DNA from: Pseudomonadota bacterium
GTDB lineage: Bacteria; Pseudomonadota; Gammaproteobacteria; Burkholderiales; REEB80
DNA length: 32,941 nucleotides
Reading direction: 5' to 3'
NCBI GenBank assembly: GCA_018971485.1
Contig: JAGXAQ010000001.1
Span: forward strand, 387,371-420,311
The translations under genes and the position numbers were made by a program. Of the stretch, positions 16,807 through 26,924 are shown piece by piece (positions within the stretch are counted from its first letter, which is position 1; each line of letters starts with the position of its first letter). The notes under the pieces are model-generated. The model made no database searches and was not told the origin of the DNA. It saw nothing but the letters and a program-made list of their open reading frames with translations.

Positions 16807-17136
16807 ATGTCTGCCACCCTCGAAGCTGAATCTACGCTGACTGACCGTTACCAGACCACGGTGCCAGAAACCGTGCGCCGCGTGCTTCGCCTCGGCAAGC
16901 GTGACAAGATCCGCTACACCATTCGCCCCAGCGGTGAGGTAGTGCTGACGCGCGTCGGTAGCGCCGGTGAGGACGATCCTGTGCTGGGCCAGTTCTTGGG
17001 TTTCCTGGCACACGACATCGCTAACCATCCAGATCGTCTCCAGGCTGTCGATGCGGGCCTGATACAGCGCATCCGCTCGCTCGTCGGAGACGTCGAAGCC
17101 GATCCCGATGCTGTCCTGTCGGCGGGCGATGAATGA
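16807..17136 (+). CDS. prlF: Antitoxin PrlF (AbrB/SpoVT fold)
   Basis: Encodes 109 residues, close to the 111 of E. coli PrlF (SohA). Residues 8-52 form a SpoVT/AbrB swapped-hairpin DNA-binding domain (STLTDRYQTTVPETVRRVLRL, then GEVVLTRV). The acidic C-terminal half (ending VLSAGDE) should bind and neutralise the toxin. It likely represses its own promoter through the half-site array just upstream. The toxin start overlaps its stop as ATGA. It lies on the strand opposite to the phage genes around it and is richer in GC than the core genome, so it probably arrived with or into the prophage. Antitoxins of this type are usually protease-labile. Confidence 0.88.
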   Translation: MSATLEAESTLTDRYQTTVPETVRRVLRLGKRDKIRYTIRPSGEVVLTRVGSAGEDDPVLGQFLGFLAHDIANHPDRLQAVDAGLIQRIRSLVGDVEADPDAVLSAGDE

Positions 17137-17642
17137 GAGCAAGCCAGCCAGCCCCAGTTGTCATCAATGGCTGGACGGTTTTTGCCCATCCTCTGTTCCT
17201 CGTCCAACTTGACGCTTTAATCCAGAAGGTTGAGGTGCTCAAACAGAAGGATCTGACTGGCTTCACCAAGAAAAACGCTAGCAAGCGACTGGCAGCGATT
17301 GCCAAACTGGTGTTCGAGGTGATCCCGCAGGATCCTGCAAGGTCGGAATACCGGCAGGGCAACACCCTCGGCGAAGATCACAAACACTGGTTTCGTGCCA
17401 GGTTCTTTCAGCAGTACCGGCTGTTTTTCCGCTACCACGAACAAGCCAAAGTGATCGTTTTAGCTTGGGTGAATGACGAAGACACCAAACGGGCCTATGA
17501 GAGCGGCGATGACGCCTACCGGGTATTCCGCAAGATGCTGGAAAGCGGGCACCCTCCAGATGACGGGGATCAGTTGCTGACCGAGGCGCGCGCCGAAGTC
17601 ACGCGTCTACAGCAGATCGCTGCCAGCGTGGTACAGCCGTAG
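17133..17642 (+). CDS. yhaV: Toxin YhaV, ribosome-associated endoribonuclease
   Basis: Encodes 169 residues. YhaV is the RNase toxin of the PrlF-YhaV system, a RelE-superfamily member that cuts mRNA and blocks growth when free of PrlF. Family phrases are present: NGWTVFAHPLF at the N-terminus, KRLAAIAKLVFEVIPQDP, GEDHKHWFRARFF, YRLFFRYHEQAKVIVLAWVNDE and VFRKMLESGHPP. It is about 15 residues longer than E. coli YhaV, mostly at the C-terminus. The frame is complete, so the module may still be active. Start overlaps the antitoxin stop by four bases. Confidence 0.9.
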   Translation: MRASQPAPVVINGWTVFAHPLFLVQLDALIQKVEVLKQKDLTGFTKKNASKRLAAIAKLVFEVIPQDPARSEYRQGNTLGEDHKHWFRARFFQQYRLFFRYHEQAKVIVLAWVNDEDTKRAYESGDDAYRVFRKMLESGHPPDDGDQLLTEARAEVTRLQQIAASVVQP

Positions 17643-17668
17643 TTCCAGATCGCCGAACGTCTTGCCCC

Positions 17669-17698
17669 CCCCTCATTTCTTGCCCGCCTTGTCGATTT
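17669..17698. repeat. Right copy of the imperfect 30-bp direct repeat
   Basis: Partner of 16641-16670; the spacing between copies is 1,028 bases. This copy is attached to a longer gp10-like coding fragment, so it is probably the original site. The left copy joins the DUF3168 gene. Confidence 0.7.
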
Positions 17699-17766
17699 CC
17701 TTAGGGATGCGGTCACGCATGTAATCCGCCATGGTCTGTATGACATCTGCCGCTTTGTCATCATGT
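17673..17766 (-). pseudogene. 3' fragment of an HK97-gp10-like phage tail gene
   Basis: About 31 codons read DDKAADVIQTMADYM, then RDRIPKEIDKAGKK and a stop. This resembles the C-terminal helix of HK97 gp10 family tail proteins, which sit directly upstream of DUF3168 genes. Further upstream the frame turns into unlike sequence near the tRNA terminator, so the gene is cut off. Its 3' end is the right copy of the 30-bp repeat. Family assignment rests on a short segment and on gene order. Confidence 0.5.
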
Positions 17767-17835
17767 GCCGCAGGGCACACATGGCACACGGAAAACAGGG
17801 CGGAGCCGCGCGTGGCGCGGGGTAAAGCCACGAAG

Positions 17836-17864
17836 TGAAAAAGCCGACTAAGAACAGTCGGCTT
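17836..17864 (-). terminator. Intrinsic terminator of tRNA-Phe
   Basis: On the minus strand AAGCCGACT and AGTCGGCTT form a 9-bp stem with a 6-base loop (17841-17864), followed by a T-run at 17836-17840. It stands a few bases after the tRNA 3' end. Confidence 0.85.
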
Positions 17865-17871
17865 TCTAAAT

Positions 17872-17947
<76 letters not shown>

Positions 17948-18020
17948 AATCATAACAAGAAGCGTGATTATAGTCGTTTCTACCATGTTTTAAAAGACTG
18001 GTTGGGAATCATTGTGATGA

Positions 18021-18149
18021 TTATTTGGCAGCATTTGAAATGGCTGTTCCCATTTGTTGCATATCCTTACCAAAACCAGCAATGGTATTGCTGCAGCCGG
18101 AAAGGAAAATAAAAAAGAATGAAAGTCCAAGAAAACGCGTGATAGTCAT
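18021..18149 (-). CDS. Entericidin-like small lipoprotein
   Basis: Encodes only 42 residues. A hydrophobic signal is followed by a lipobox LSGC (Cys19), then SNTIAGFGKDMQQMGTAISN and AAK. This is the layout of entericidin EcnA/EcnB proteins: a lipidated cysteine followed by a short amphipathic helix with G-K-D and A-A-K. Entericidins are outer-membrane-anchored peptides; in enterobacteria EcnB is toxic in stationary phase and EcnA counteracts it. Only one copy is seen here. It stands alone between tRNA-Phe and the AhpD-like gene. Confidence 0.75.
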   Translation of the reverse strand: MTITRFLGLSFFFIFLSGCSNTIAGFGKDMQQMGTAISNAAK

Positions 18150-18286
18150 GTTGAAGCTCGTTAAAAGATAAAGTAATTATGCCTTAAATTAAAAAGGATT
18201 TAGAGATTTGTTTTGCAATTTTAAAACTGATTTTAGATATCGGGAAAATGCATGGTTAGACCTTACTTTCAGGGTAGAGTGCGTTG

Positions 18287-18748
18287 TTATGGGTGTTTTG
18301 GAATAGGAGGCGCAAAACGCAGGCTGCCAGCAATCCTGTTCCAAGCATTGATAAGGCCGATAGCAGCTGTAAGAGAGGCGATTTCCTGTGTGGAAAACTC
18401 AAGCTTTAGCTCATTATAAATTGTTTCGGTTATGGCTTGGTCTGCCATGCGGGTAAGAGCTTCTGACCAGGCAAGTGCTGCAGCTTCCTTTTTAGAAAAA
18501 AAACCTGATTCCTGCCAGGTGGGCAGGAGATCAATTTTTTCATGGGCTACATTTAGCTGGCGAGCTTTGTTCAGGTGCAGTTGGAGGCAAAAGGCACAGC
18601 CGTTGATTTGAGAGACACGGATTTTTATGAGTTCAAGGAGCATTTTATCCAGCCCCAAGCTTTCTACTGCTTTGCTTAATTCACGTAATGAGGGAATGAC
18701 CCCGGGAGCAAGTTGTTCATATTCGGCAAAATCAATGTAGGGATGCAT
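18287..18748 (-). CDS. AhpD-like / carboxymuconolactone decarboxylase family protein
   Basis: Encodes 153 residues of an all-helical AhpD-like protein. The CxxCxxxH motif (Cys51, Cys54, His58 in NGCAFCLQLH) is the redox-active centre of AhpD alkylhydroperoxidases. The later LTAAIGLINAWNRIAGSLRF fits the family C-terminus. A peroxidase or thiol-redox role is likely; the true reductant and substrate are not known. No AhpC gene is nearby. A role in decarboxylating carboxymuconolactone is unlikely because the CxxC pair marks the peroxidase branch. Confidence 0.8.
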   Translation of the reverse strand: MHPYIDFAEYEQLAPGVIPSLRELSKAVESLGLDKMLLELIKIRVSQINGCAFCLQLHLNKARQLNVAHEKIDLLPTWQESGFFSKKEAAALAWSEALTRMADQAITETIYNELKLEFSTQEIASLTAAIGLINAWNRIAGSLRFAPPIPKHP

Positions 18749-18946
18749 ATGGTTACAATATAAGGGGTTTGCTTAATCAGGACAGGGTAACAGGTCTAGG
18801 ATTCATGTTAATCGTTTGTTTGAATGAAGGCAATTGCATTCGTGTTGGTTTGAATTTATAGAGACATTGAATCAAGAGGTATTGTAATTGGAATACAGGT
18901 AAACCCTGCTAGTTCTGAAGGGGGATTTTTAGCAGGACTATTAAAC

Positions 18947-18970
18947 AAAGGCCCCGCTAGCGGGGCCTTT
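18947..18970 (-). terminator. Terminator of groES-groEL
   Basis: A perfect 24-base palindrome with arms AAAGGCCCCGCT and AGCGGGGCCTTT lies 20 bases past the groEL stop. On the minus strand it is followed by TGTTTAA. It is a strong GC-rich hairpin with a short T-tract. Confidence 0.8.
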
Positions 18971-18989
18971 GTTTGGGTATAACGGAAAA

Positions 18990-20943
<1,954 letters not shown>

Positions 20944-21082
20944 TCTCCAAGTCTCCTGATCTATTATTGCGATTAAGTTGATACGAAATCTGTCCTGGCT
21001 GGCCATCAGGAAGGCGCTTTACAGCGCTATCCGGTTTGTTTCTCTCATTTCGTGCAGAGATAAACCCATGTTTTTTAGCATG

Positions 21083-21109
21083 TTGGCACTCATCGCCAGC
21101 GAGTGCTAA
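21083..21109. promoter_or_regulatory. CIRCE operator (HrcA binding site)
   Basis: TTGGCACTC (21083-21091), nine bases, then GAGTGCTAA (21101-21109). This matches the CIRCE consensus TTAGCACTC-N9-GAGTGCTAA with one change in one arm. HrcA binds it and represses groESL until heat stress. It overlaps the last base of the groES -10 box. hrcA itself is not in the window. Confidence 0.93.
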
Positions 21110-21137
21110 TAATAAGGTGTTATGAAGTAAATTTCAA
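21109..21137 (-). promoter_or_regulatory. groES-groEL promoter
   Basis: On the minus strand TTGAAA (21132-21137), a 17-base spacer and TATTAT (21109-21114) form a near-consensus vegetative promoter whose -10 box touches the CIRCE element. Transcription would start inside CIRCE, the standard arrangement for HrcA repression. Confidence 0.8.
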
Positions 21138-21149
21138 GGGGGGTGGGGT

Positions 21150-22463
21150 TTGAATTGCGACAATCTTTCATTTATTAAGCGAAGCCACCAAGCGGTCTGG
21201 CATCCTTGCACCCAGATGAAGGCTCAGGAGTCCTTACCTCCTCTGGCCGTATCTCGGGGCGAAGGCATCTGGCTATATGATTATGAAGGAAAAAGATATC
21301 TGGATGCGATTAGTTCTTGGTGGGTGAACCTGTTTGGTCACTGTCATCCTTTTATCAATGCTGCCTTGACGGCACAGCTTAATACACTTGAGCATGCGAT
21401 GCTGGCCGGACTTACGCATGAACCGGTTATTCGTCTTTCAGAACGTTTGTCAGAGAAAACCGGAGGTAGTTTGGGGCATTGCTTTTATGGTAGCGATGGA
21501 TCAAGTGCCACCGAGATCGCCTTGAAGATGAGCGTTCATTATTGGCAAAACCGGGGGCGGCCAGGCAAAACCAGGTTTATCAGCCTGGAAAAGGGATACC
21601 ACGGAGAAACCATCGGTGCGCTTTCTGTGACGGATGTGCCCATGTTCAGGCAAGCCTATAGTTCCATGCTTCGGCCGAACCTGATTGTTCAATCTCCAGA
21701 TTCCCGGTTGGCGCAATCTGGAGAAACTGCTCAGGGTCCGGTTCAAAGAGCGCTTCTGGACCTGGAAAAGACATTGAAGAAACATCATGATTCGGTAGCG
21801 GCCTTTATTGTTGAACCTTTGGTTCAAGGCGCAGCGGGTATGGTGATGTACCCTGCCGAATATTTGAAGGCTGCGGGCGAGCTATGCAGGCAATTCCAGG
21901 TTCATTTTATTGCCGATGAGATTGCTGTGGGTTTTGGTCGGACAGGCACTTTTTTTGCCTGTGAGCAGGCCGGGGTAATACCTGATCTGCTTTGCCTGTC
22001 AAAGGGAATTACCGGGGGATATTTACCCCTTTCGGTTGTGTTGTCCAGCGATGATATATTTTCAGCGTTTTATGATGTCCGTCTTAATAAAGGGTTTTTG
22101 CATTCTCATTCCTATACGGGTAATGCCCTGGCTTGTGCTGCTGCTAATGCGGTGCTGGATCTTTTTGAGCAGGCTGCGGTTTTGCAGGATAATCAAATCA
22201 AGGCAGCCAGGATGAACGAGCTATGCATTCCTATTAAAGATCATCCAGATGTCCGTCATTTTCGTCATATGGGCATGATCTGGGCATTTGAGGTAAAAAG
22301 TGATCGCCCTGGCTTTTCTGACTGGTTTCATGAGCAAGCCAAACAAAAAGAACTGCTGATTCGTCCGATTGGTCATAGTGTTTATTTTATGCCACCTTAC
22401 ATTATCAATGAGGAAGACATGCATCATCTGGTGAATGGCGTAATGGAGATCCTGGCATTGTGA
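21150..22463 (+). CDS. bioA: Adenosylmethionine-8-amino-7-oxononanoate aminotransferase
   Basis: Encodes 437 residues. It makes 7,8-diaminononanoate for biotin synthesis, using S-adenosylmethionine as amino donor. The N-terminal WHPCTQM (substrate region), GSSATEIALKM, the PLP-binding Asp256 in IADEIAVGFGRTG and the PLP lysine Lys285 in LSKGITGGY are visible. The start is a TTG preceded by AAGGGG at 8 bases; there is no ATG before the conserved N-terminal motif. The dacB start overlaps its stop as GTGA. It is divergent from groES, and its promoter must lie in or beside the CIRCE element. Other biotin genes are elsewhere. Confidence 0.93.
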   Translation: MNCDNLSFIKRSHQAVWHPCTQMKAQESLPPLAVSRGEGIWLYDYEGKRYLDAISSWWVNLFGHCHPFINAALTAQLNTLEHAMLAGLTHEPVIRLSERLSEKTGGSLGHCFYGSDGSSATEIALKMSVHYWQNRGRPGKTRFISLEKGYHGETIGALSVTDVPMFRQAYSSMLRPNLIVQSPDSRLAQSGETAQGPVQRALLDLEKTLKKHHDSVAAFIVEPLVQGAAGMVMYPAEYLKAAGELCRQFQVHFIADEIAVGFGRTGTFFACEQAGVIPDLLCLSKGITGGYLPLSVVLSSDDIFSAFYDVRLNKGFLHSHSYTGNALACAAANAVLDLFEQAAVLQDNQIKAARMNELCIPIKDHPDVRHFRHMGMIWAFEVKSDRPGFSDWFHEQAKQKELLIRPIGHSVYFMPPYIINEEDMHHLVNGVMEILAL

Positions 22464-23872
22464 ACTGTCTCCTTTCCTTTTTCATGGCTGTTTTATTGGG
22501 GATGTATGGCATATCAGCATCTGCCCATGAAGTTAAACCTCTGCCTGCTTCCTTGAAGGCAACCCTGGCAGCGCTGGGTGTGCCCGGGAAAGATGTTCAT
22601 ATTTATGTCAGAGGGGTTCATGCCCATAAGACCCTGTTAGCGTATCATGCCAGACAGGTTGTTTCACCGGCTTCAACCATGAAGCTGGTGACGACATACT
22701 CTGCCCTGTACCGGTTTGGCCCCGCCCATGTATTCAAGACCGCTGTTTATTTCAGGGGCAAGATTAGCCATGGTGTGCTTCATGGTGATCTGGTGATTCA
22801 CGGGGGTGGGGATCCAGATTTAACCTTGCAGCGGTTCTGGTTGATGGTACGGACAATCCGACGGGCAGGGATTCGTGCCATACAGGGCAATCTTGTTCTG
22901 GATGAGCGTCATTTTAGTCTTCCTCCTTTTGATCCGGCAGCATTTGATCATCATCCTCAAGACGTCTATAACACAGGGCCAAATGCCTTGTTGGTAAATT
23001 TTGATGCGACCCGGTTTTATCTGACGCCATCTGGTCAGGGTGTCAGGCTTTATTTTGATCCGGACATGAACCTGTTTCAGATCAACAATCAGGTCAGGCT
23101 GACATCAGGACCTTGCAAAGATTTTGAGGACGGGATTCATATTAAGGTGAATCAAACCGGTTCAAGAGTAAAAGCCCGCCTGATGGGGCGTTATCCGGCC
23201 CAGTGCAAGGAGCGATCATTAAATTACAGGTTGCTTGGCAATACAGCCTATGTGGGTGCCCTTTTCCAATCGTTATGGCATGAGCTTGGAGGAACGTTTT
23301 CCGGCGGGGTCAAGAGAGGACGGGTTGAACCTGGCGATACCAAGCTGCTTGACTGGAAATCACGCCCACTGGCTTCCATGATCCGGGACATGAATAAATT
23401 CAGTAATAATGTCATGGCCCGTATCCTGTTCCTGGATCTTTCAGACAAGACGCCGGCGACGCTTGAAGCGTCCCGTCAGGTAGTCGAGCAGATCCTGGCT
23501 GAATCCGGGCTGCATTTTCCAGAGCTCATTATTGAAAATGGTTCAGGCCTTTCACGCCGTGCACAGATAAATGTCCAACATCTGGGCCAGCTACTCAATG
23601 TGGCCTGGCATAGCCCGTTCATGCCGGAATTTGTAGCCTCATTGCCTGTTCTGGGACAAGACGGAACGCTGCGTAAACGCCTGCGACATGGGCCTGTCGC
23701 AGGGCGGGCTCATATTAAGACGGGAACACTGGATAATTCGGATGCGATAGCCGGCTATCTCGATGATGCCTATCAGCAGAACTGGATAGTTGTGTGTATT
23801 GTGGAAAACACACCTGAAATGAAAGCCAAGCGAATTGAGGATACCTTATTGATGTGGCTTTATCGACATTAG
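22460..23872 (+). CDS. dacB: D-alanyl-D-alanine carboxypeptidase/endopeptidase (PBP4, DacB)
   Basis: Encodes 470 residues with a signal peptide (residues 1-22). It is a class C low-molecular-weight penicillin-binding protein that trims and opens peptidoglycan cross-links in the periplasm. The three active-site motifs are present: SxxK (Ser72, Lys75 in SPASTMK), SxN (SNN 315-317) and KTG (420-422 in HIKTGTLDN). The long insertion between the first two motifs is typical of PBP4. It starts with GTG overlapping the bioA stop, an arrangement with no obvious metabolic link. No membrane anchor is seen at the C-terminus. Confidence 0.93.
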   Translation: MNCLLSFFMAVLLGMYGISASAHEVKPLPASLKATLAALGVPGKDVHIYVRGVHAHKTLLAYHARQVVSPASTMKLVTTYSALYRFGPAHVFKTAVYFRGKISHGVLHGDLVIHGGGDPDLTLQRFWLMVRTIRRAGIRAIQGNLVLDERHFSLPPFDPAAFDHHPQDVYNTGPNALLVNFDATRFYLTPSGQGVRLYFDPDMNLFQINNQVRLTSGPCKDFEDGIHIKVNQTGSRVKARLMGRYPAQCKERSLNYRLLGNTAYVGALFQSLWHELGGTFSGGVKRGRVEPGDTKLLDWKSRPLASMIRDMNKFSNNVMARILFLDLSDKTPATLEASRQVVEQILAESGLHFPELIIENGSGLSRRAQINVQHLGQLLNVAWHSPFMPEFVASLPVLGQDGTLRKRLRHGPVAGRAHIKTGTLDNSDAIAGYLDDAYQQNWIVVCIVENTPEMKAKRIEDTLLMWLYRH

Positions 23873-23934
23873 CAGTCTGCTCCAGGAATCTTAGGGTGAG
23901 GGCAACTGTTTATTACAGCCTGGCTGACCGGAGG

Positions 23935-25401
23935 TTAATCCAGATTCAAGGAAGGCCATAGCTCATCAATTCGTTTCTGGACTGATTTATCCATATGAAT
24001 GGGTTTACCCCATTCCCGCTTGGTTTCACTCATCCACTTATTGGTTGCATCGATGCCCATTTTTGAGCCAAGACCAGAGACAGGTGAGGCAAAATCGAGG
24101 TAATCAATGGGGGTATTCTCAACCAGGAGTGTATCCCGAGCAGGATCTACCCGGGTTGTCAGGGCCCAGATGACCTCTTTCCAGTCCCGAATATGGATAT
24201 CTTCATCCATGACAACGACGAACTTGGTGTACATGAACTGGCGAAGAAAAGACCAGACGCCAAACATGACTCGTTTGGCGTGTCCCGGGTATTGTTTTTT
24301 TATGGAAACGAGGGCCATACGATATGAACAGCCCTCCGGGGGCAGGTAAAAATCCGTAATTTCGGGAAACTGTTTTTGCAATAGTGGTATAAATACCTCA
24401 TTGAGGGCGGCACCCAGCACGGCTGGCTCATCGGGGGGTTTTCCTGTATAGGTGCTATGATAGATAGGGTTTTTTCTCATGGTCATTCGGGTGATGGTGA
24501 AAACAGGGAAGTATTCCTGTTCATTATAATACCCGGTATGATCACCGAAAGGCCCCTCCAGTGCAGTTTCATCAGGATCGATATAGCCTTCTAGAATGAT
24601 TTCTGCTGAAGCAGGCACTTCGAGATGATTGGTGGTGCACTGTGTGATTTCCGTTTTCCCCCCACGCAAGAGTCCTGCAAATTGATATTCAGATAATGTG
24701 TCAGGTACAGGAGTGACAGCTCCTAACAAGGTTGCAGGATCGGCGCCCAGGGCGACAGCAAGGGGGAAGCGTTCTCCTGGATGGGTCTGTTTGAATTCCT
24801 GAAAATCCAAAGCGCCCCCTCGATGGGCAAGCCAGCGCATGATGACCTTGTTGGGCGCAATTACCTGTTGTCGATAAATACCCAGATTCTGCCGGGTCTT
24901 GTTCGGACCACGGGTGATGACTAACCCCCAGGTGATGAGTGGCGCAACATCACCCGGCCAGCAGGTCTGAATGGGTAAACGGCCCAGATCGACCTGATCT
25001 GCATCCCAGATGATATCCTGACAGGGCGCTGAGGCCACCCTTTTGGGGGCCATATTGAGAACCTGTTTGAGGACAGGCCATTTATCCCAGGCATCTTTCA
25101 GACCTTTTGGGGGCTCTGGTTCTTTTAGGTAGGCAAGAAGTCTGCCAATTTCCCTGAGCGCATCAACAGTATCTTCGCCCATTCCTAATGCAACACGTTT
25201 AGGTGTGCCAAACAGATTGGTTAGAACTGGTATGTCCGATCCTTTAGGGTGAGTAAAAAGCAGGGCTGGCCCCGCTTTACGCAAGATCCGGTCTGAAATT
25301 TCTGTCATTTCCAGGCAAGGAGAGACCGGCGTATGAATGTGGCGTAATTCATGGCATGACTCCAATAACCCGATAAAGTCCCGAAGATCCTTGTATTTCA
25401 T
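23935..25401 (-). CDS. ubiD: 4-hydroxy-3-polyprenylbenzoate decarboxylase UbiD
   Basis: Encodes 488 residues, normal for the family. UbiD removes the carboxyl group of polyprenyl-hydroxybenzoate in ubiquinone synthesis, using prenylated FMN made by UbiX (not in this window). Family features include the N-terminal LRDFIGLLE, the [12 protein letters not shown] segment, [11 protein letters not shown] with the catalytic Glu/Arg region, and the C-terminal [11 protein letters not shown]. It follows ubiA after 3 bases, and its ribosome-binding site GAGG overlaps the ubiA end. Last gene of ubiC-ubiA-ubiD. Confidence 0.96.
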   Translation of the reverse strand: MKYKDLRDFIGLLESCHELRHIHTPVSPCLEMTEISDRILRKAGPALLFTHPKGSDIPVLTNLFGTPKRVALGMGEDTVDALREIGRLLAYLKEPEPPKGLKDAWDKWPVLKQVLNMAPKRVASAPCQDIIWDADQVDLGRLPIQTCWPGDVAPLITWGLVITRGPNKTRQNLGIYRQQVIAPNKVIMRWLAHRGGALDFQEFKQTHPGERFPLAVALGADPATLLGAVTPVPDTLSEYQFAGLLRGGKTEITQCTTNHLEVPASAEIILEGYIDPDETALEGPFGDHTGYYNEQEYFPVFTITRMTMRKNPIYHSTYTGKPPDEPAVLGAALNEVFIPLLQKQFPEITDFYLPPEGCSYRMALVSIKKQYPGHAKRVMFGVWSFLRQFMYTKFVVVMDEDIHIRDWKEVIWALTTRVDPARDTLLVENTPIDYLDFASPVSGLGSKMGIDATNKWMSETKREWGKPIHMDKSVQKRIDELWPSLNLD

Positions 25402-25404
25402 GGT

Positions 25405-26274
25405 CTAACCTCTTATTGGAAACGCATAGTCCAGAAAGATGCCGGCAAAGATGGCGGCACCTACCCAGTTATTGTGTAAAAACGCCTTAAAACAATCTGC
25501 CCGATCTCGTTTTCGAATAAGTCCATACTGGTAGCTGATGAGTCCCAGGGCCACCAGTAACCCTGCATTAAAGAAAAGATGACGGTGCAGGTATACCCCA
25601 ATCGCATAGAGGATGCCTATCAGGGTGATGTGACACAGCATGATGATGGCTATATCATGCTTTCCGAATAACAGGGCTGATGAACGGATGCCTAGATGAA
25701 TATCATCATTCCGGTCTACCATGGCATATTCTGTATCATAGGCGACAGACCAGAAGATGTTTGCAATCAGGAGAATCCAGGCCACATTGGATAGATGTCC
25801 GGTTTGGGCGGCGAAAGCCATGGGGATGCCGAAACCAAAAGCCACACCCAGATAAGCCTGAGGAAGGGTAAAAAAACGTTTGGTATAAGGATAGCTTGCA
25901 GCAAGTAGCAAGGCTGGTATGGAAAGCAGAATGGTTAATCCATTCAGGGGCAGGATAATTAAAAAACTGAGCAAGCATAACATTACCGTCAGAACAAGTG
26001 CCTCACTGTGGCTGATTTCCCCGGTGGCAAGCGGGCGGTTTCGGGTACGTTCAACATAAGGATCAATTTTGCGATCGGCATAGTCATTCATGACACATCC
26101 CGCGGACCGCATGAGCAGTGTTCCCAGCATGAATATGGTGGTAATGAGTGGATTGGGGTGGCCATTTGAAGCTATCCAAAGAGCCCACAAAGTGGGCCAG
26201 AGCAGCAATAGCGCTCCAATAGGCCGGTTCAGGCGCGTTAAGTGGATGTAAAGCCTCAGACGATTGGCTCTCAT
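25405..26274 (-). CDS. ubiA: 4-hydroxybenzoate polyprenyltransferase UbiA
   Basis: Encodes 289 residues. This integral membrane protein joins the polyprenyl tail to 4-hydroxybenzoate. The two Asp-rich motifs that bind Mg-diphosphate are present: NDYADRKID at 63-71 and DTEYAMVDRNDD at 180-191. Eight or nine hydrophobic helices span the sequence. The ATG overlaps the ubiC stop as ATGA, so the lyase and the transferase that uses its product are co-translated. Confidence 0.96.
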   Translation of the reverse strand: MRANRLRLYIHLTRLNRPIGALLLLWPTLWALWIASNGHPNPLITTIFMLGTLLMRSAGCVMNDYADRKIDPYVERTRNRPLATGEISHSEALVLTVMLCLLSFLIILPLNGLTILLSIPALLLAASYPYTKRFFTLPQAYLGVAFGFGIPMAFAAQTGHLSNVAWILLIANIFWSVAYDTEYAMVDRNDDIHLGIRSSALLFGKHDIAIIMLCHITLIGILYAIGVYLHRHLFFNAGLLVALGLISYQYGLIRKRDRADCFKAFLHNNWVGAAIFAGIFLDYAFPIRG

Positions 26275-26795
26275 GGGTTCAGTCTTAAAATTCCAGGCAA
26301 GAATACATCAGTGACCAGTATGGGTCGATGATTGAGTTTAAAGATTGAAGCACGGGCATACAAGGGGCCGGTCAAGTTCAGGTTCCTGGGGTAGAGAGGG
26401 TGGCCAGGATGGATTTTAAAGATTTGAACGGCTTTTCGCCGCATGCTCTTACTGGAAAATAGCGTATCGCCCAAAGGACGTTGCCTCAAGGTGCGAATGG
26501 GGGTATATCGCCCTGCTAACGAATGCCGTGGAAGAATGCTTCTGGCATAGACCACGGCCGAACCTTCTGCCATGAGCCAGACTTCTCGCACCTGAGAGAT
26601 TTTTGGGTGCGACATTCCCAGCAGTCGGGTTTCGAAGGCCATTAATCTTCCTGTTCCCTGGTAGAGAAGATGAACCGAGAAGTGGTGGCAGTGGTTCCGG
26701 ATTTTACGGGTGAGAGAGCGGGGATCCCGAAGCCATGATCCATATGAATCAAGTGAAAGAAGATGGGATCCGGGAAGGATTTTAGGTTGTTTCAT
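26271..26795 (-). CDS. ubiC: Chorismate pyruvate-lyase UbiC
   Basis: Encodes 174 residues, the usual length. It splits chorismate into 4-hydroxybenzoate and pyruvate, the entry to ubiquinone synthesis. The family is weakly conserved, but WLRDPRSLTRKIR, the EVWLMAEGSAVVYARSILP core and RPLGDTLFS match it, and its position directly before ubiA supports the call. It is the first gene of ubiC-ubiA-ubiD and lies 129 bases from the recG end, so it has room for a separate promoter. Confidence 0.9.
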   Translation of the reverse strand: MKQPKILPGSHLLSLDSYGSWLRDPRSLTRKIRNHCHHFSVHLLYQGTGRLMAFETRLLGMSHPKISQVREVWLMAEGSAVVYARSILPRHSLAGRYTPIRTLRQRPLGDTLFSSKSMRRKAVQIFKIHPGHPLYPRNLNLTGPLYARASIFKLNHRPILVTDVFLPGILRLNP

Positions 26796-26924
26796 GCCTG
26801 TCTTTCCAGAAGGCCTAATCGTGAATAATGGATGTTCATCAGGTCGTATTATATCTTCAAGTTGGTTTGGTTGTTTTATCTTGTTTATTTGATGTCAGGC
26901 CAATGAACAAATCAGGATGTGGTT

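Noticed and set aside
16645-17142. 165-residue minus-strand frame antisense to prlF
   Set aside because: It is the shadow of prlF and its operator. Only its last ten or so codons (LDKATKK) resemble a phage tail-gene end, which is reported as the left repeat.
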